The notes beneath the pieces are model-generated. The model searched no databases. It saw nothing but the letters and a program-made list of their open reading frames with translations, and had not been told where the DNA came from. Below, piece by piece: positions 1-5,801 of a DNA stretch of 6,550 bases (positions are counted from its first letter, which is position 1; each line of letters starts with the position of its first letter). The stretch is taken from positions 1 to 6,550 of the forward strand of contig WGBT01000100.1 in the NCBI GenBank assembly GCA_015494185.1. The letters are read 5' to 3'. Origin of the DNA: Hyphomicrobiales bacterium. GTDB taxonomy: Bacteria; Pseudomonadota; Alphaproteobacteria; Rhizobiales; S144-35. The position numbers were made by a program, and so were the translations under genes.

Positions 1-2167
1 CAATTGGCAAAACCCGGCCCCGAAGAGTGATCTCACCGGTCATCGCCACATCTCTGCGCACTGGAATACCAGTCATCAGCGAGACAATGGTGGTCGCCAT
101 GGCAACCCCCGCCGATGGTCCATCTTTGGGCGTTGCACCTTCTGGAACATGAACATGAATGTCACGTTTGTCGAACAAGGTCGGCTTGATTCCGTAATCG
201 ACCGCGCGGGATTTCACAAAGGCATTCGCCGCCTGAATGCTTTCCCGCATCACATCGCGCAGGTTCCCCGTCACGGTCATCTTGCCCTTACCAGGCATGA
301 TCACCCCTTCAACCGTCAACAGCTCCCCGCCAACTTCAGTCCAGGCAAGACCGGTGACAATACCAACTTGATCTTCCGAATCGATCTGACCAAAGCGGTA
401 TTTGGGCACACCGAGAAAATCTTCAATATTCTCCATGGTGATGTGAACGGAATCAATATCAGAAGTGAGAATTTCCTTGACCGATTTTCGGGCCAGCTTG
501 GCAATCTCACGTTCCAGATTCCGCACACCTGCTTCCCGGGTGTAGCGCCTGATTATATGTTGCAACGCGTCATCGTCAATTTGCCATTCATGCTCTTCCA
601 GACCATGGGCTTTCAACTGATTGGGAATTAAATGACGCCGGGCAATCTCCATTTTCTCGTCTTCGGTATAACCGGCAATGCGAATGATTTCCATCCGATC
701 CGCCAACGGGCCCGGGATGTTCAAGGTGTTGGCGGTGGTTACAAACATCACATTGGACAGGTCATAGTCGACTTCCAAATAGTGGTCATTGAACGCACTA
801 TTTTGTTCCGGATCGAGCACCTCCAACAAGGCCGAGGCGGGATCACCTCTGAAATCCGAGCCCATCTTGTCTATTTCATCCAGCAAAAACAAAGGATTGA
901 TGTTTTTTGCCTTTTTCATCGACTGGATGATCTTGCCTGGCATCGAACCAATATAAGTGCGGCGATGACCACGAATTTCGGCTTCATCACGCACGCCCCC
1001 TAAAGACATGCGGACAAATTCCCGCCCGGTGGCATTGGCGATTGATTTCCCAAGCGATGTCTTCCCAACCCCTGGAGGACCAACAAGACATAAAATAGGC
1101 CCGCGTAACTTATTTGTCCGCTGTTGGACGGCAAGATATTCGATGATCCGTTCTTTGACTTTTTCCAAACCGTAATGCTCGGCATCGAGCACTTGTTGAG
1201 CCTCGGCCAGGTCCTTCTTGACCTTGCCTTTCACTCCCCAAGGGATAGACAGAAGCCAATCCAGATAGTTGCGAACAACCGTTGCTTCTGCTGACATGGG
1301 GCTCATATGGCGAAGCTTTTTCAGCTCCTGCGTCGCCTTTTCCTTGGCTTCCTTGGAAAGTTTCAGACGCTCGATCTTTTCTTCATATTCCTGAATGTCA
1401 TCGCGCCCATCCTCGGAATCACCCAACTCCTTCTGAATGGCCTTCATTTGCTCATTCAGATAATATTCCCGCTGGGTCTTCTCCATCTGCCGTTTCACAC
1501 GGCTGCGAATTTTCCGCTCAACTTGGAGAACCGAAATTTCCGACTCCATCAGTGTGAAAACCCGCTCAAGCCGGTCATAGACAGACAAAGTTTCCAAGAT
1601 TTCCTGCTTGTCGGCGATTTTAATGGCAAGATGTGAAGCGACCGTATCCGCAAGCTTGCTATGGTCCTCAATCTGATTGACCGTTCCAAGAACTTCTGGT
1701 GAGATCTTTTTATTGAGTTTGACGTAGGTTTCAAACTGTGCAACCGTTGACCTTGCAAGGGCCTCTAATTCGCGTTCGCGATCAATGACATCCTCAAGAA
1801 ACGCAACTTCAGCTTCATAATAGTCTACGGTTTCAGTATATTCGACAATCTCAGCACGCGCACGGCCTTCCACCAACACTTTGACAGTGCCGTCTGGCAA
1901 TTTCAACAATTGCAAAATTGTGGCGATCGTACCGACTCGATAGATATCATCAACATCAGGGTCATCGTCACTGGCATTTTTCTGCGCTGCAAGCAGAATC
2001 TGCTTGTCGGAGCGCATCACCTCTTCAAGCGCATTGATGGATTTTTCGCGGCCGACGAATAGCGGCACGATCATGTAGGGAAAAACCACAATATCACGCA
2101 GCGGCAGCACCGGAAAACGCGTCCCATCAATGGCACCGCGTTCCGTCTCTAAATTATTGTCGCTCAT
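1..2167 (-). CDS. lon: Lon ATP-dependent protease, 3' end cut off by window edge
   Basis: Lon is a cytoplasmic hexameric AAA+ serine protease that degrades misfolded and short-lived regulatory proteins. The frame was read by hand from ATG at 2165-2167 (MSDNNLETERG...) to base 2, giving 722 codons; segments spot-checked throughout showed no stop or frameshift. The N-terminal substrate-binding domain covers roughly residues 17-210 (RFPVLPLRDIVVFPYM). A helical linker follows (EYYLNEQMKAIQKELGD), then the AAA+ module with Walker A GPPGVGKT (Lys369) and Walker B LLDEID (Asp430, Glu431). The Ser-Lys protease domain has catalytic Ser685 in PKDGPSAG (codon 113-115) and continues to TLRGRVLPI. By comparison with E. 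coli Lon (Ser679/Lys722), the catalytic lysine should be near residue 728, about six codons outside the window. An AAGGA ribosome site lies 9 nt before the ATG. The gene is 481 bp downstream of clpX, with its own promoter candidate. About 80-90 C-terminal residues are missing. Confidence 0.98.
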   Translation of the reverse strand, partial: MSDNNLETERGAIDGTRFPVLPLRDIVVFPYMIVPLFVGREKSINALEEVMRSDKQILLAAQKNASDDDPDVDDIYRVGTIATILQLLKLPDGTVKVLVEGRARAEIVEYTETVDYYEAEVAFLEDVIDRERELEALARSTVAQFETYVKLNKKISPEVLGTVNQIEDHSKLADTVASHLAIKIADKQEILETLSVYDRLERVFTLMESEISVLQVERKIRSRVKRQMEKTQREYYLNEQMKAIQKELGDSEDGRDDIQEYEEKIERLKLSKEAKEKATQELKKLRHMSPMSAEATVVRNYLDWLLSIPWGVKGKVKKDLAEAQQVLDAEHYGLEKVKERIIEYLAVQQRTNKLRGPILCLVGPPGVGKTSLGKSIANATGREFVRMSLGGVRDEAEIRGHRRTYIGSMPGKIIQSMKKAKNINPLFLLDEIDKMGSDFRGDPASALLEVLDPEQNSAFNDHYLEVDYDLSNVMFVTTANTLNIPGPLADRMEIIRIAGYTEDEKMEIARRHLIPNQLKAHGLEEHEWQIDDDALQHIIRRYTREAGVRNLEREIAKLARKSVKEILTSDIDSVHITMENIEDFLGVPKYRFGQIDSEDQVGIVTGLAWTEVGGELLTVEGVIMPGKGKMTVTGNLRDVMRESIQAANAFVKSRAVDYGIKPTLFDKRDIHVHVPEGATPKDGPSAGVAMATTIVSLMTGIPVRRDVAMTGEITLRGRVLPI

Positions 2168-2176
2168 GAGCCAAAT

Positions 2177-2181
2177 TCCTT
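2177..2181 (-). promoter_or_regulatory. Ribosome binding site of lon
   Basis: On the minus strand AAGGA (inside AATAAGGAATTT) sits 9 nt before the ATG at 2165-2167. It supports that start, and the resulting N-terminus matches Lon proteins. Confidence 0.7.
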
Positions 2182-2217
2182 ATTCTTTAAATGAAAGCGG
2201 CCTGCCCTGATGGTTGT

Positions 2218-2246
2218 GGCAGCAATTTCATCAAAGATGACGTGCC
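2218..2246 (-). promoter_or_regulatory. Small hairpin in the lon leader
   Basis: An inner stem TCATC (2228-2232) pairs with GATGA (2236-2240) around a 3-nt loop. It is flanked by GGCA (2218-2221) pairing with TGCC (2243-2246) across an asymmetric internal loop. It lies 51-79 nt upstream of the lon ATG, inside the leader expected from the TATAAT at 2307-2312. It could affect mRNA stability or translation, but the stem is short and no function is shown. Confidence 0.25.
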
Positions 2247-2306
2247 CCCCAAATCCCAGCACGCTTCTTGATTCCGCTTTCCGTTTTTCTCATTCCATCG
2301 TAGGCC

Positions 2307-2335
2307 ATTATAGGCACCATCCCCGGCAATGACGT
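2307..2335 (-). promoter_or_regulatory. Candidate promoter of lon
   Basis: The minus strand has a perfect TATAAT at 2307-2312. Seventeen bp upstream is ACGTCA (2330-2335), only a 3-of-6 match to TTGACA. Transcription would start near 2300 and give a leader of roughly 130 nt. The perfect -10 in an otherwise empty region is the main support. The weak -35 fits either activator dependence or a chance match. Two copies of a 10-bp repeat lie 23-49 bp upstream of the -35. Confidence 0.45.
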
Positions 2336-2357
2336 AACCAAGAAAACCACACTTTAG

Positions 2358-2384
2358 ATATTCCCGCGATATTTATATTCCCGC
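2358..2384 (-). repeat. Paired 10-bp direct repeat, 17-bp period, upstream of lon
   Basis: Minus-strand GCGGGAATAT occurs at 2375-2384 and again at 2358-2367, with starts 17 bp apart. The pair sits just upstream of the lon promoter candidate, a position suited to an activator or repressor. The same decamer also occurs once inside the lon coding region (1463-1472, encoding Arg-Glu-Tyr), so the word alone is not specific; the tandem spacing is what stands out. The upstream copy overlaps the end of the doubtful 33-codon ORF. Confidence 0.4.
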
Positions 2385-2560
2385 CGATAGCCTCCCAATA
2401 TCCTCGCATCTTTCCTCGTACATCCTGCGCGCCTGACTTTTCTCCAACGTTTTACTTGGAAGCTCACAAAACATTGAGATCTCTTACAAGCGTCCATGAC
2501 GGCTACACTTTTTCAAGCCAAAGCCAAGGACGTTGCTGAAGAAAAACATATGAGCAAATG

Positions 2561-2589
2561 GCCTACTCCCTTAATCCTTTTATGTAGGC
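2561..2589. repeat. Inverted repeat after clpX, possible weak terminator
   Basis: GCCTAC (2561-2566) and GTAGGC (2584-2589) form a 6-bp stem around a 17-nt A/T-rich loop, starting 60 nt past the clpX stop. The T-run on the clpX-sense strand (TTTTTC) comes only about 12 nt after the stem, so it does not fit a classical intrinsic terminator. It may be a 3'-end stabilising hairpin or chance. Confidence 0.3.
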
Positions 2590-2648
2590 AGTGATATCCC
2601 AATTACAAATCGCCTTCCCCCCAATTCTCATAATGCTCTGGAAGCCCA

Positions 2649-3914
2649 TCACGCACTGGTTTCCATATCATCTGATCGATCGCTATAAATGCGCAAGGGG
2701 CTTGCGCTGCCTTCAACCACTTCGGGGCTGATCACAACTTCTTCAACCCCTTCTAAACTCGGCAGATCAAACATGGTATCAAGCAAAATTCCCTCCATGA
2801 TTGACCGCAATCCCCGCGCGCCCGTCTTACGTTCAATAGCCTTGCGGGCAATGGCGGCAAGCGCTTCATCCGAGAACGAGAGCTTGACATTCTCCATTTC
2901 AAACAAACGCTGATACTGTTTGACCAACGCATTTTTCGGCTCTGACAAAATTTTCACCAGCGCGTCTTCATCAAGGTCTTCCAACGTCGCCAAAACCGGA
3001 ACTCGGCCGATAAATTCTGGGATCAGCCCAAAGCTCAACAAATCTTCCGGTTCAACCTCTTTCAAAATTTCACCGGTACGGCGATCGTCTTCCGATTCCA
3101 CCTTGGCGCCAAAGCCAATCGAAGTGGTTTTCCCCCGCCGTGAGATGATTTTCTCCAATCCCGCAAACGCCCCGCCGCAGATGAACAGAATATTGGTAGT
3201 ATCAACTTGAAGGAATTCTTGTTGGGGATGCTTGCGCCCCCCTTGCGGTGGCACACTCGCAACGGTGCCTTCCATGATCTTCAACAGCGCCTGCTGAACC
3301 CCCTCGCCACTGACATCGCGGGTGATTGATGGATTGTCGGATTTGCGGCTGATCTTGTCCACCTCGTCAATATAGACGATCCCGCGCTGCGCCCGTTCGA
3401 CATTGTAATCAGCGGCCTGCAACAACTTCAAAATGATATTTTCGACATCTTCCCCAACATAACCAGCTTCGGTCAGAGTGGTTGCATCCGCCATGGTGAA
3501 GGGCACATCGAGAATGCGCGCCAAAGTCTGCGCTAACAATGTCTTGCCACAGCCCGTCGGCCCAATCAGCAGGATATTCGACTTCGCAAGCTCCACATCA
3601 TTGTTCTTACCGGCATGATTGAGGCGTTTGTAATGATTGTGTACCGCGACAGACAACACCCGCTTGGCATAGGACTGGCCAATCACATAATCATCCAACA
3701 CCTTGTTGATCTCTTGTGGTGTCGGGACGCCATCGCTGCTTTTGACGAGCGATGTCTTATTGTCCTCGCGAATGATATCCATGCAAAGTTCAACGCATTC
3801 GTCACAAATAAAGACGGTTGGCCCCGCAATCAATTTGCGGACCTCATGCTGGCTCTTGCCGCAAAAGGAACAATAGAGTGTATTTTTCGTTTCACTTCCG
3901 CTCGCCTTGCTCAT
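2649..3914 (-). CDS. clpX: ClpX, ATP-dependent unfoldase subunit of ClpXP
   Basis: ClpX is a cytoplasmic hexameric AAA+ unfoldase that recognises tagged or regulatory substrates and threads them into ClpP. The 421-residue protein is complete and of normal length. In order it has the N-terminal C4 zinc domain (Cys15, Cys18, Cys37, Cys40), Walker A GPTGCGKT (Lys124), pore loop GYVG (Tyr152-Val153), Walker B IDEVD (Asp183-Glu184), RKH pore loop (Arg227-His229), ClpP-docking IGF loop (Ile266-Gly267-Phe268), arginine-finger motif PEFIGR (Arg304) and sensor 2 GARGLR (Arg367). All key residues are present. The start is backed by the N-terminal match (MSKASGSETKNTLYCSFCGK) and a modest GGGA site 7 nt upstream. 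It is separated from the preceding clpP copy by 521 bp, so it probably has its own promoter. In Caulobacter, ClpXP removes cell-cycle regulators such as CtrA; a similar role here is inference. Confidence 0.99.
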   Translation of the reverse strand: MSKASGSETKNTLYCSFCGKSQHEVRKLIAGPTVFICDECVELCMDIIREDNKTSLVKSSDGVPTPQEINKVLDDYVIGQSYAKRVLSVAVHNHYKRLNHAGKNNDVELAKSNILLIGPTGCGKTLLAQTLARILDVPFTMADATTLTEAGYVGEDVENIILKLLQAADYNVERAQRGIVYIDEVDKISRKSDNPSITRDVSGEGVQQALLKIMEGTVASVPPQGGRKHPQQEFLQVDTTNILFICGGAFAGLEKIISRRGKTTSIGFGAKVESEDDRRTGEILKEVEPEDLLSFGLIPEFIGRVPVLATLEDLDEDALVKILSEPKNALVKQYQRLFEMENVKLSFSDEALAAIARKAIERKTGARGLRSIMEGILLDTMFDLPSLEGVEEVVISPEVVEGSASPLRIYSDRSDDMETSA

Positions 3915-4045
3915 GCAATTTTCCCAAATCTGTCGTGGTTCCGAAGTCGTCCCTTAAGTCTGCTCACCGTTGAGCGTTGGCGCGGCCTGCAATGCAATCG
4001 GCGAAAAAAGCTAAGCTGTCCCGCCTCACCCAGGCTTGCGTCATT

Positions 4046-4073
4046 GATATATTCACCTCAGAGATATATTCAC
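4046..4073 (-). repeat. Paired 11-bp direct repeat, 17-bp period, upstream of clpX
   Basis: Minus-strand GTGAATATATC occurs at 4063-4073 and 4046-4056, with starts 17 bp apart. CTGAG precedes both copies, directly before one and with one extra base before the other. It lies 132-159 bp upstream of the clpX ATG and 17 bp downstream of a perfect TTGACA. It may be a regulator-binding pair or, being A/T-rich, part of a promoter. The GTGAATAT core resembles the GGGAATAT core of the similarly spaced repeat upstream of lon. Confidence 0.45.
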
Positions 4074-4180
4074 TCTCAGATTACTGTTTTTGTCAAATCC
4101 CCCAAACCACCTGCCAAGTTCCGCCTTCCTTCAGCTCACCTATCATCTCGTCATCCGAAGTTCCCAACGAAGCTAGATAA

Positions 4181-4208
4181 GCTATACCCACAATTGTGGA
4201 ATTTTGAA
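4181..4208 (-). promoter_or_regulatory. Candidate clpX promoter with palindromic operator in the spacer
   Basis: On the minus strand TTCAAA (4203-4208, 4 of 6 to TTGACA) and TATAGC (4181-4186, 4 of 6 to TATAAT) are separated by 16 bp. The spacer contains CCACAATTGTGG (4188-4199), a perfect 12-bp palindrome. A symmetric site between -35 and -10 is a common arrangement for a repressor or a MerR-type regulator. The start site would be near 4174, about 260 nt before the clpX ATG, which is a long leader. Both boxes are imperfect, so the palindrome is the firmer observation. Confidence 0.35.
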
Positions 4209-4370
4209 CACATTTCGCAAAAGCAGACGCGAAGAAAGGCAAACAACCAAAGAGGCAGCTCAGCTTCGGGCCCGCCAACGAAACTGATTCTCCCCATTTA
4301 TGCATTGGAACATGGCAGAGCTATGAAAACAAGACATTGACACATTCCCTAATAAAACCACCCCTCAACC

Positions 4371-4406
4371 GAGGCATTCCAGCAACAGCTATTGCTACTA
4401 TGCCTC
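4371..4406 (-). terminator. Compound hairpin just after clpP copy 2 (terminator or processing hairpin)
   Basis: GAGGCAT (4371-4377) pairs perfectly with ATGCCTC (4400-4406). Inside it, AGCAA (4381-4385) pairs with TTGCT (4392-4396) around a 6-nt loop, with a 3x3 internal loop between the stems. The hairpin starts 29 nt past the clpP stop. On the clpP-sense strand a TTTTATT tract follows only about 13 nt after the stem, so a standard intrinsic terminator is doubtful. A 3'-stabilising or RNase-processing hairpin that separates the clpP transcript from clpX is equally likely. Confidence 0.45.
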
Positions 4407-4435
4407 ATTACCACCATGTTTCACCAGCCGCTTTA

Positions 4436-5068
4436 TCACCCCGACGCGCCAAGCCGATCCCTTTTGGTGATCACTTCATCGATCAAACCAAACTCTTTGG
4501 CTTCTTCCGCTGAAAGGAAAGTATCACGTTCCAACGCCTTGGATATCGTTTCCATATCCTGACCGGTATGTTTCGCATAGACACTGTAAAGCCGTTCCCG
4601 GGTGGTCAGCATTTCCCGGGCGTGGCGCTCCACATCAGAAGCCTGACCGCGGAAGCCGCCCAATGGCTGGTGCACCATGATCCGGGCATGAGGCAAAGCA
4701 TAGCGCATTCCCGGCTCCCCAGCAGCCAGCAGCAATGATCCCATACTGGCGGCCTGCCCAATACAGACTGTAGCCACCGGGGAGCTGATAAATTGCATGG
4801 TATCATAGATCGCCAAACCGGAAGAGACAATGCCACCGGGCGAATTGATATAAACCGAGATTTCTTTTTCAGGATTATCCGATTCCAGAAACAGCAATTG
4901 CATACAAATCGAAGCCGCCGTCGAATCATCGATGGCACCGCTGATAAACATGATCCGGTCTTTCAGCATCCGCGACGGCAGGTCATAACGTGCCTCCCCG
5001 CCGGCAACCCGCTCAATGACCGCAGGCCAATAGGAACCTTTGATGGTGTTTTCCGTCTCGCTCTTCAT
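4436..5068 (-). CDS. clpP: ClpP serine protease, second (diverged) copy
   Basis: This is a proteolytic subunit of the Clp protease, family S14, which forms heptameric rings stacked into a closed chamber fed by ClpX or ClpA. From ATG at 5066-5068 it has 210 residues, the usual length. The triad is intact: Ser108 (GQAASMGS), His133 (IMVHQPLGG) and Asp182 (ERDTF). An in-frame TTG at 5084-5086 would add six residues, but GAGGG lies 4 nt before the ATG, inside that extension, so ATG is preferred. It aligns without gaps to the upstream clpP product. From the catalytic serine onward about 78 of 96 residues match by hand count, but the N-terminal axial segment (SYWPAVIERVAGGEARYD) is much less conserved. 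At the position of E. coli Tyr60, in the ClpX-docking pocket, it has Ser71 (KEISVYINS), while the Tyr62 equivalent is kept (Tyr73). It may form mixed rings with the first copy; this is inference. Confidence 0.96.
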   Translation of the reverse strand: MKSETENTIKGSYWPAVIERVAGGEARYDLPSRMLKDRIMFISGAIDDSTAASICMQLLFLESDNPEKEISVYINSPGGIVSSGLAIYDTMQFISSPVATVCIGQAASMGSLLLAAGEPGMRYALPHARIMVHQPLGGFRGQASDVERHAREMLTTRERLYSVYAKHTGQDMETISKALERDTFLSAEEAKEFGLIDEVITKRDRLGASG

Positions 5069-5072
5069 GATG

Positions 5073-5078
5073 CCCTCT
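5073..5078 (-). promoter_or_regulatory. Ribosome binding site that decides the start of clpP copy 2
   Basis: Minus-strand AGAGGG ends 4 nt before ATG 5066-5068; counted as AGAGG, the spacing is 5 nt. It lies within the six codons that a TTG start at 5084-5086 would add. No comparable purine-rich site precedes the TTG (CCCGGTTGCAA). ATG is therefore the better start. Confidence 0.7.
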
Positions 5079-5092
5079 AATTGCAACCGGGC

Positions 5093-5107
5093 TTCGTCGG
5101 CTACGAA
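5093..5107 (-). repeat. Short hairpin between the two clpP genes
   Basis: TTCGT (5093-5097) pairs with ACGAA (5103-5107) around a 5-nt loop, 25 nt upstream of the clpP copy 2 ATG and within the 82-bp gap between the genes. There is no T-run after it. It could be a processing site that allows different expression of the two copies, but 5 bp is within chance. Confidence 0.2.
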
Positions 5108-5150
5108 ACCACGGGGTTAAACCTTCACACAGCCAATCACCGCCGCCAGA

Positions 5151-5801
5151 TCAACTCGCCGATACCTTGCTGTTGTCATCTTCTTCAGGAACGGCACGTT
5201 TTTCCAAAACTTCATCAATCAGACCAAATTCCTTGGCCTGCTGCGCCGACATGAAATTGTCACGCTCCAACGCCTCAGAAATCACTTCCAGAGGTTGTCC
5301 GGTATGCTTGACATAAACGCCATAAAGGCGTTCGCGCGTTGTCAGCATCTCTTGCGCATGCCGCTCGATATCCGAAGCCGACCCTTCAAATCCTCCCAAC
5401 GGCTGATGCACCATAATCCGCGAGTGGGGCAATGCGTAACGCATCCCCGGTTCGCCCCCCGCCAACAGCAACGATCCCATACTGGCCGCCTGGCCAATAC
5501 ACAGTGTCGCCACCGGCGGGCGAATGAATTGCATCGTATCATAAATCCCCATGCCGGCCGTCACCACACCACCTGGCGAATTGATATACATGAAAATCTC
5601 TTTTTTCGGATTTTCGGCTTCCAGAAACAGAAGCTGTGCGGTGGTCAACGCCGCCATGTGATCTTCAACCACACCCGTGAGGAAAATAATCCGCTCCTTC
5701 AAGAGCCTGGAATAGATGTCATAGGCACGCTCACCACGACTAGTCTGCTCGACGACCATCGGAACGAGCGTGTTGAAAAAAGTATCAGCGGCATCAGCCA
5801 T
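5151..5801 (-). CDS. clpP: ClpP serine protease, first (canonical) copy
   Basis: This is the ClpP protease subunit, acting with ClpX in the cytoplasm. It has 216 residues with the complete triad Ser107 (GQAASMGS), His132 (IMVHQPLGG) and Asp181 (ERDNF), plus the oligomer-contact head (INSPGG at 73-78). The N-terminal part is canonical: residues 12-25 read LVPMVVEQTSRGER, nearly the same as mature E. coli ClpP, so residues 1-10 probably form the short propeptide removed by self-cleavage. The docking-pocket positions equivalent to E. coli Tyr60 and Tyr62 are Phe70 and Tyr72, both aromatic. The C-terminus has an acidic-polar tail (VPEEDDNSK). The ATG at 5799-5801 has GAGAGG about 11 nt upstream, slightly far. 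A 5-codon frame starting at 5809-5811 overlaps the start. Its neighbours are tig 169 bp upstream and a paralogous clpP 82 bp downstream, a tandem duplication. Confidence 0.98.
   Translation of the reverse strand: MADAADTFFNTLVPMVVEQTSRGERAYDIYSRLLKERIIFLTGVVEDHMAALTTAQLLFLEAENPKKEIFMYINSPGGVVTAGMGIYDTMQFIRPPVATLCIGQAASMGSLLLAGGEPGMRYALPHSRIMVHQPLGGFEGSASDIERHAQEMLTTRERLYGVYVKHTGQPLEVISEALERDNFMSAQQAKEFGLIDEVLEKRAVPEEDDNSKVSAS

Larger units (their letters stand above)
2168..2648. other. 481-bp gene-poor region between clpX and lon
   Basis: No convincing gene is seen on either strand. The region holds an inverted repeat shortly after clpX (2561-2589), a paired 10-bp direct repeat (2358-2384), a perfect TATAAT box on the minus strand (2307-2312) and a small hairpin in the presumed lon leader (2218-2246). 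A 33-codon minus-strand ORF (2373-2474) has a weak AAGAG ribosome-site match but is short enough to arise by chance. The length of the gap and the -10 box suggest that lon has its own promoter rather than depending on readthrough from clpX. Confidence 0.6.
3915..4435. other. 521-bp gene-poor region between clpP copy 2 and clpX
   Basis: No recognisable gene is present. Going in the sense of clpX, the region contains a strong compound hairpin right after clpP copy 2 (4371-4406), one GANTC site (4286-4290, the CcrM methylation motif of alphaproteobacteria), a promoter-like pair with a palindromic spacer (4181-4208), a perfect isolated TTGACA (4091-4096, with no well-spaced -10 after it) and a paired 11-bp direct repeat (4046-4073). 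A 70-codon minus-strand ORF (4093-4305) lacks a ribosome site and resembles nothing I know. In Caulobacter the cicA gene sits between clpP and clpX; I see no trace of it here. Confidence 0.6.

Noticed and set aside
149..1003. Plus-strand ORFs of 160 and 123 codons
   Set aside because: They are antisense to well-conserved Lon AAA+ and protease coding sequence, and their products resemble no family.
1..2167. Possible frameshift or pseudogene in lon
   Set aside because: Codons spot-checked along the whole span stay in one frame with Lon-like sequence from ATG to the window edge. It is simply truncated by the window.
2495..2517. CTTGAAA with CGTCAT downstream as a heat-shock (RpoH) promoter for lon
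   Set aside because: The -35 word matches the sigma-32 consensus, but the -10-like word is poor and only about 9 bp away, too short for this class.
2617..2622. C6/G6 homopolymer runs (also 2245-2250) as phase-variable tracts
   Set aside because: They are only six bases long and not placed between promoter boxes or in a coding frame, so they are ordinary.
4091..4096. Perfect minus-strand TTGACA upstream of clpX as a full promoter
   Set aside because: No acceptable -10 lies 16-18 bp downstream; the A/T-rich TATATC is 22 bp away. It is left as an isolated -35-like word.
4093..4305. 70-codon minus-strand ORF between clpP copy 2 and clpX
   Set aside because: No ribosome site before the ATG, no recognisable family, and its span contains the promoter-like pair with the palindrome and the TTGACA. 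It is probably a chance frame.
3615..4340. 241-codon plus-strand ORF
   Set aside because: Its first 300 bp are antisense to the conserved clpX 5' end and the rest crosses the intergenic region. The product is low-complexity and unlike any known protein, so it is a shadow frame.
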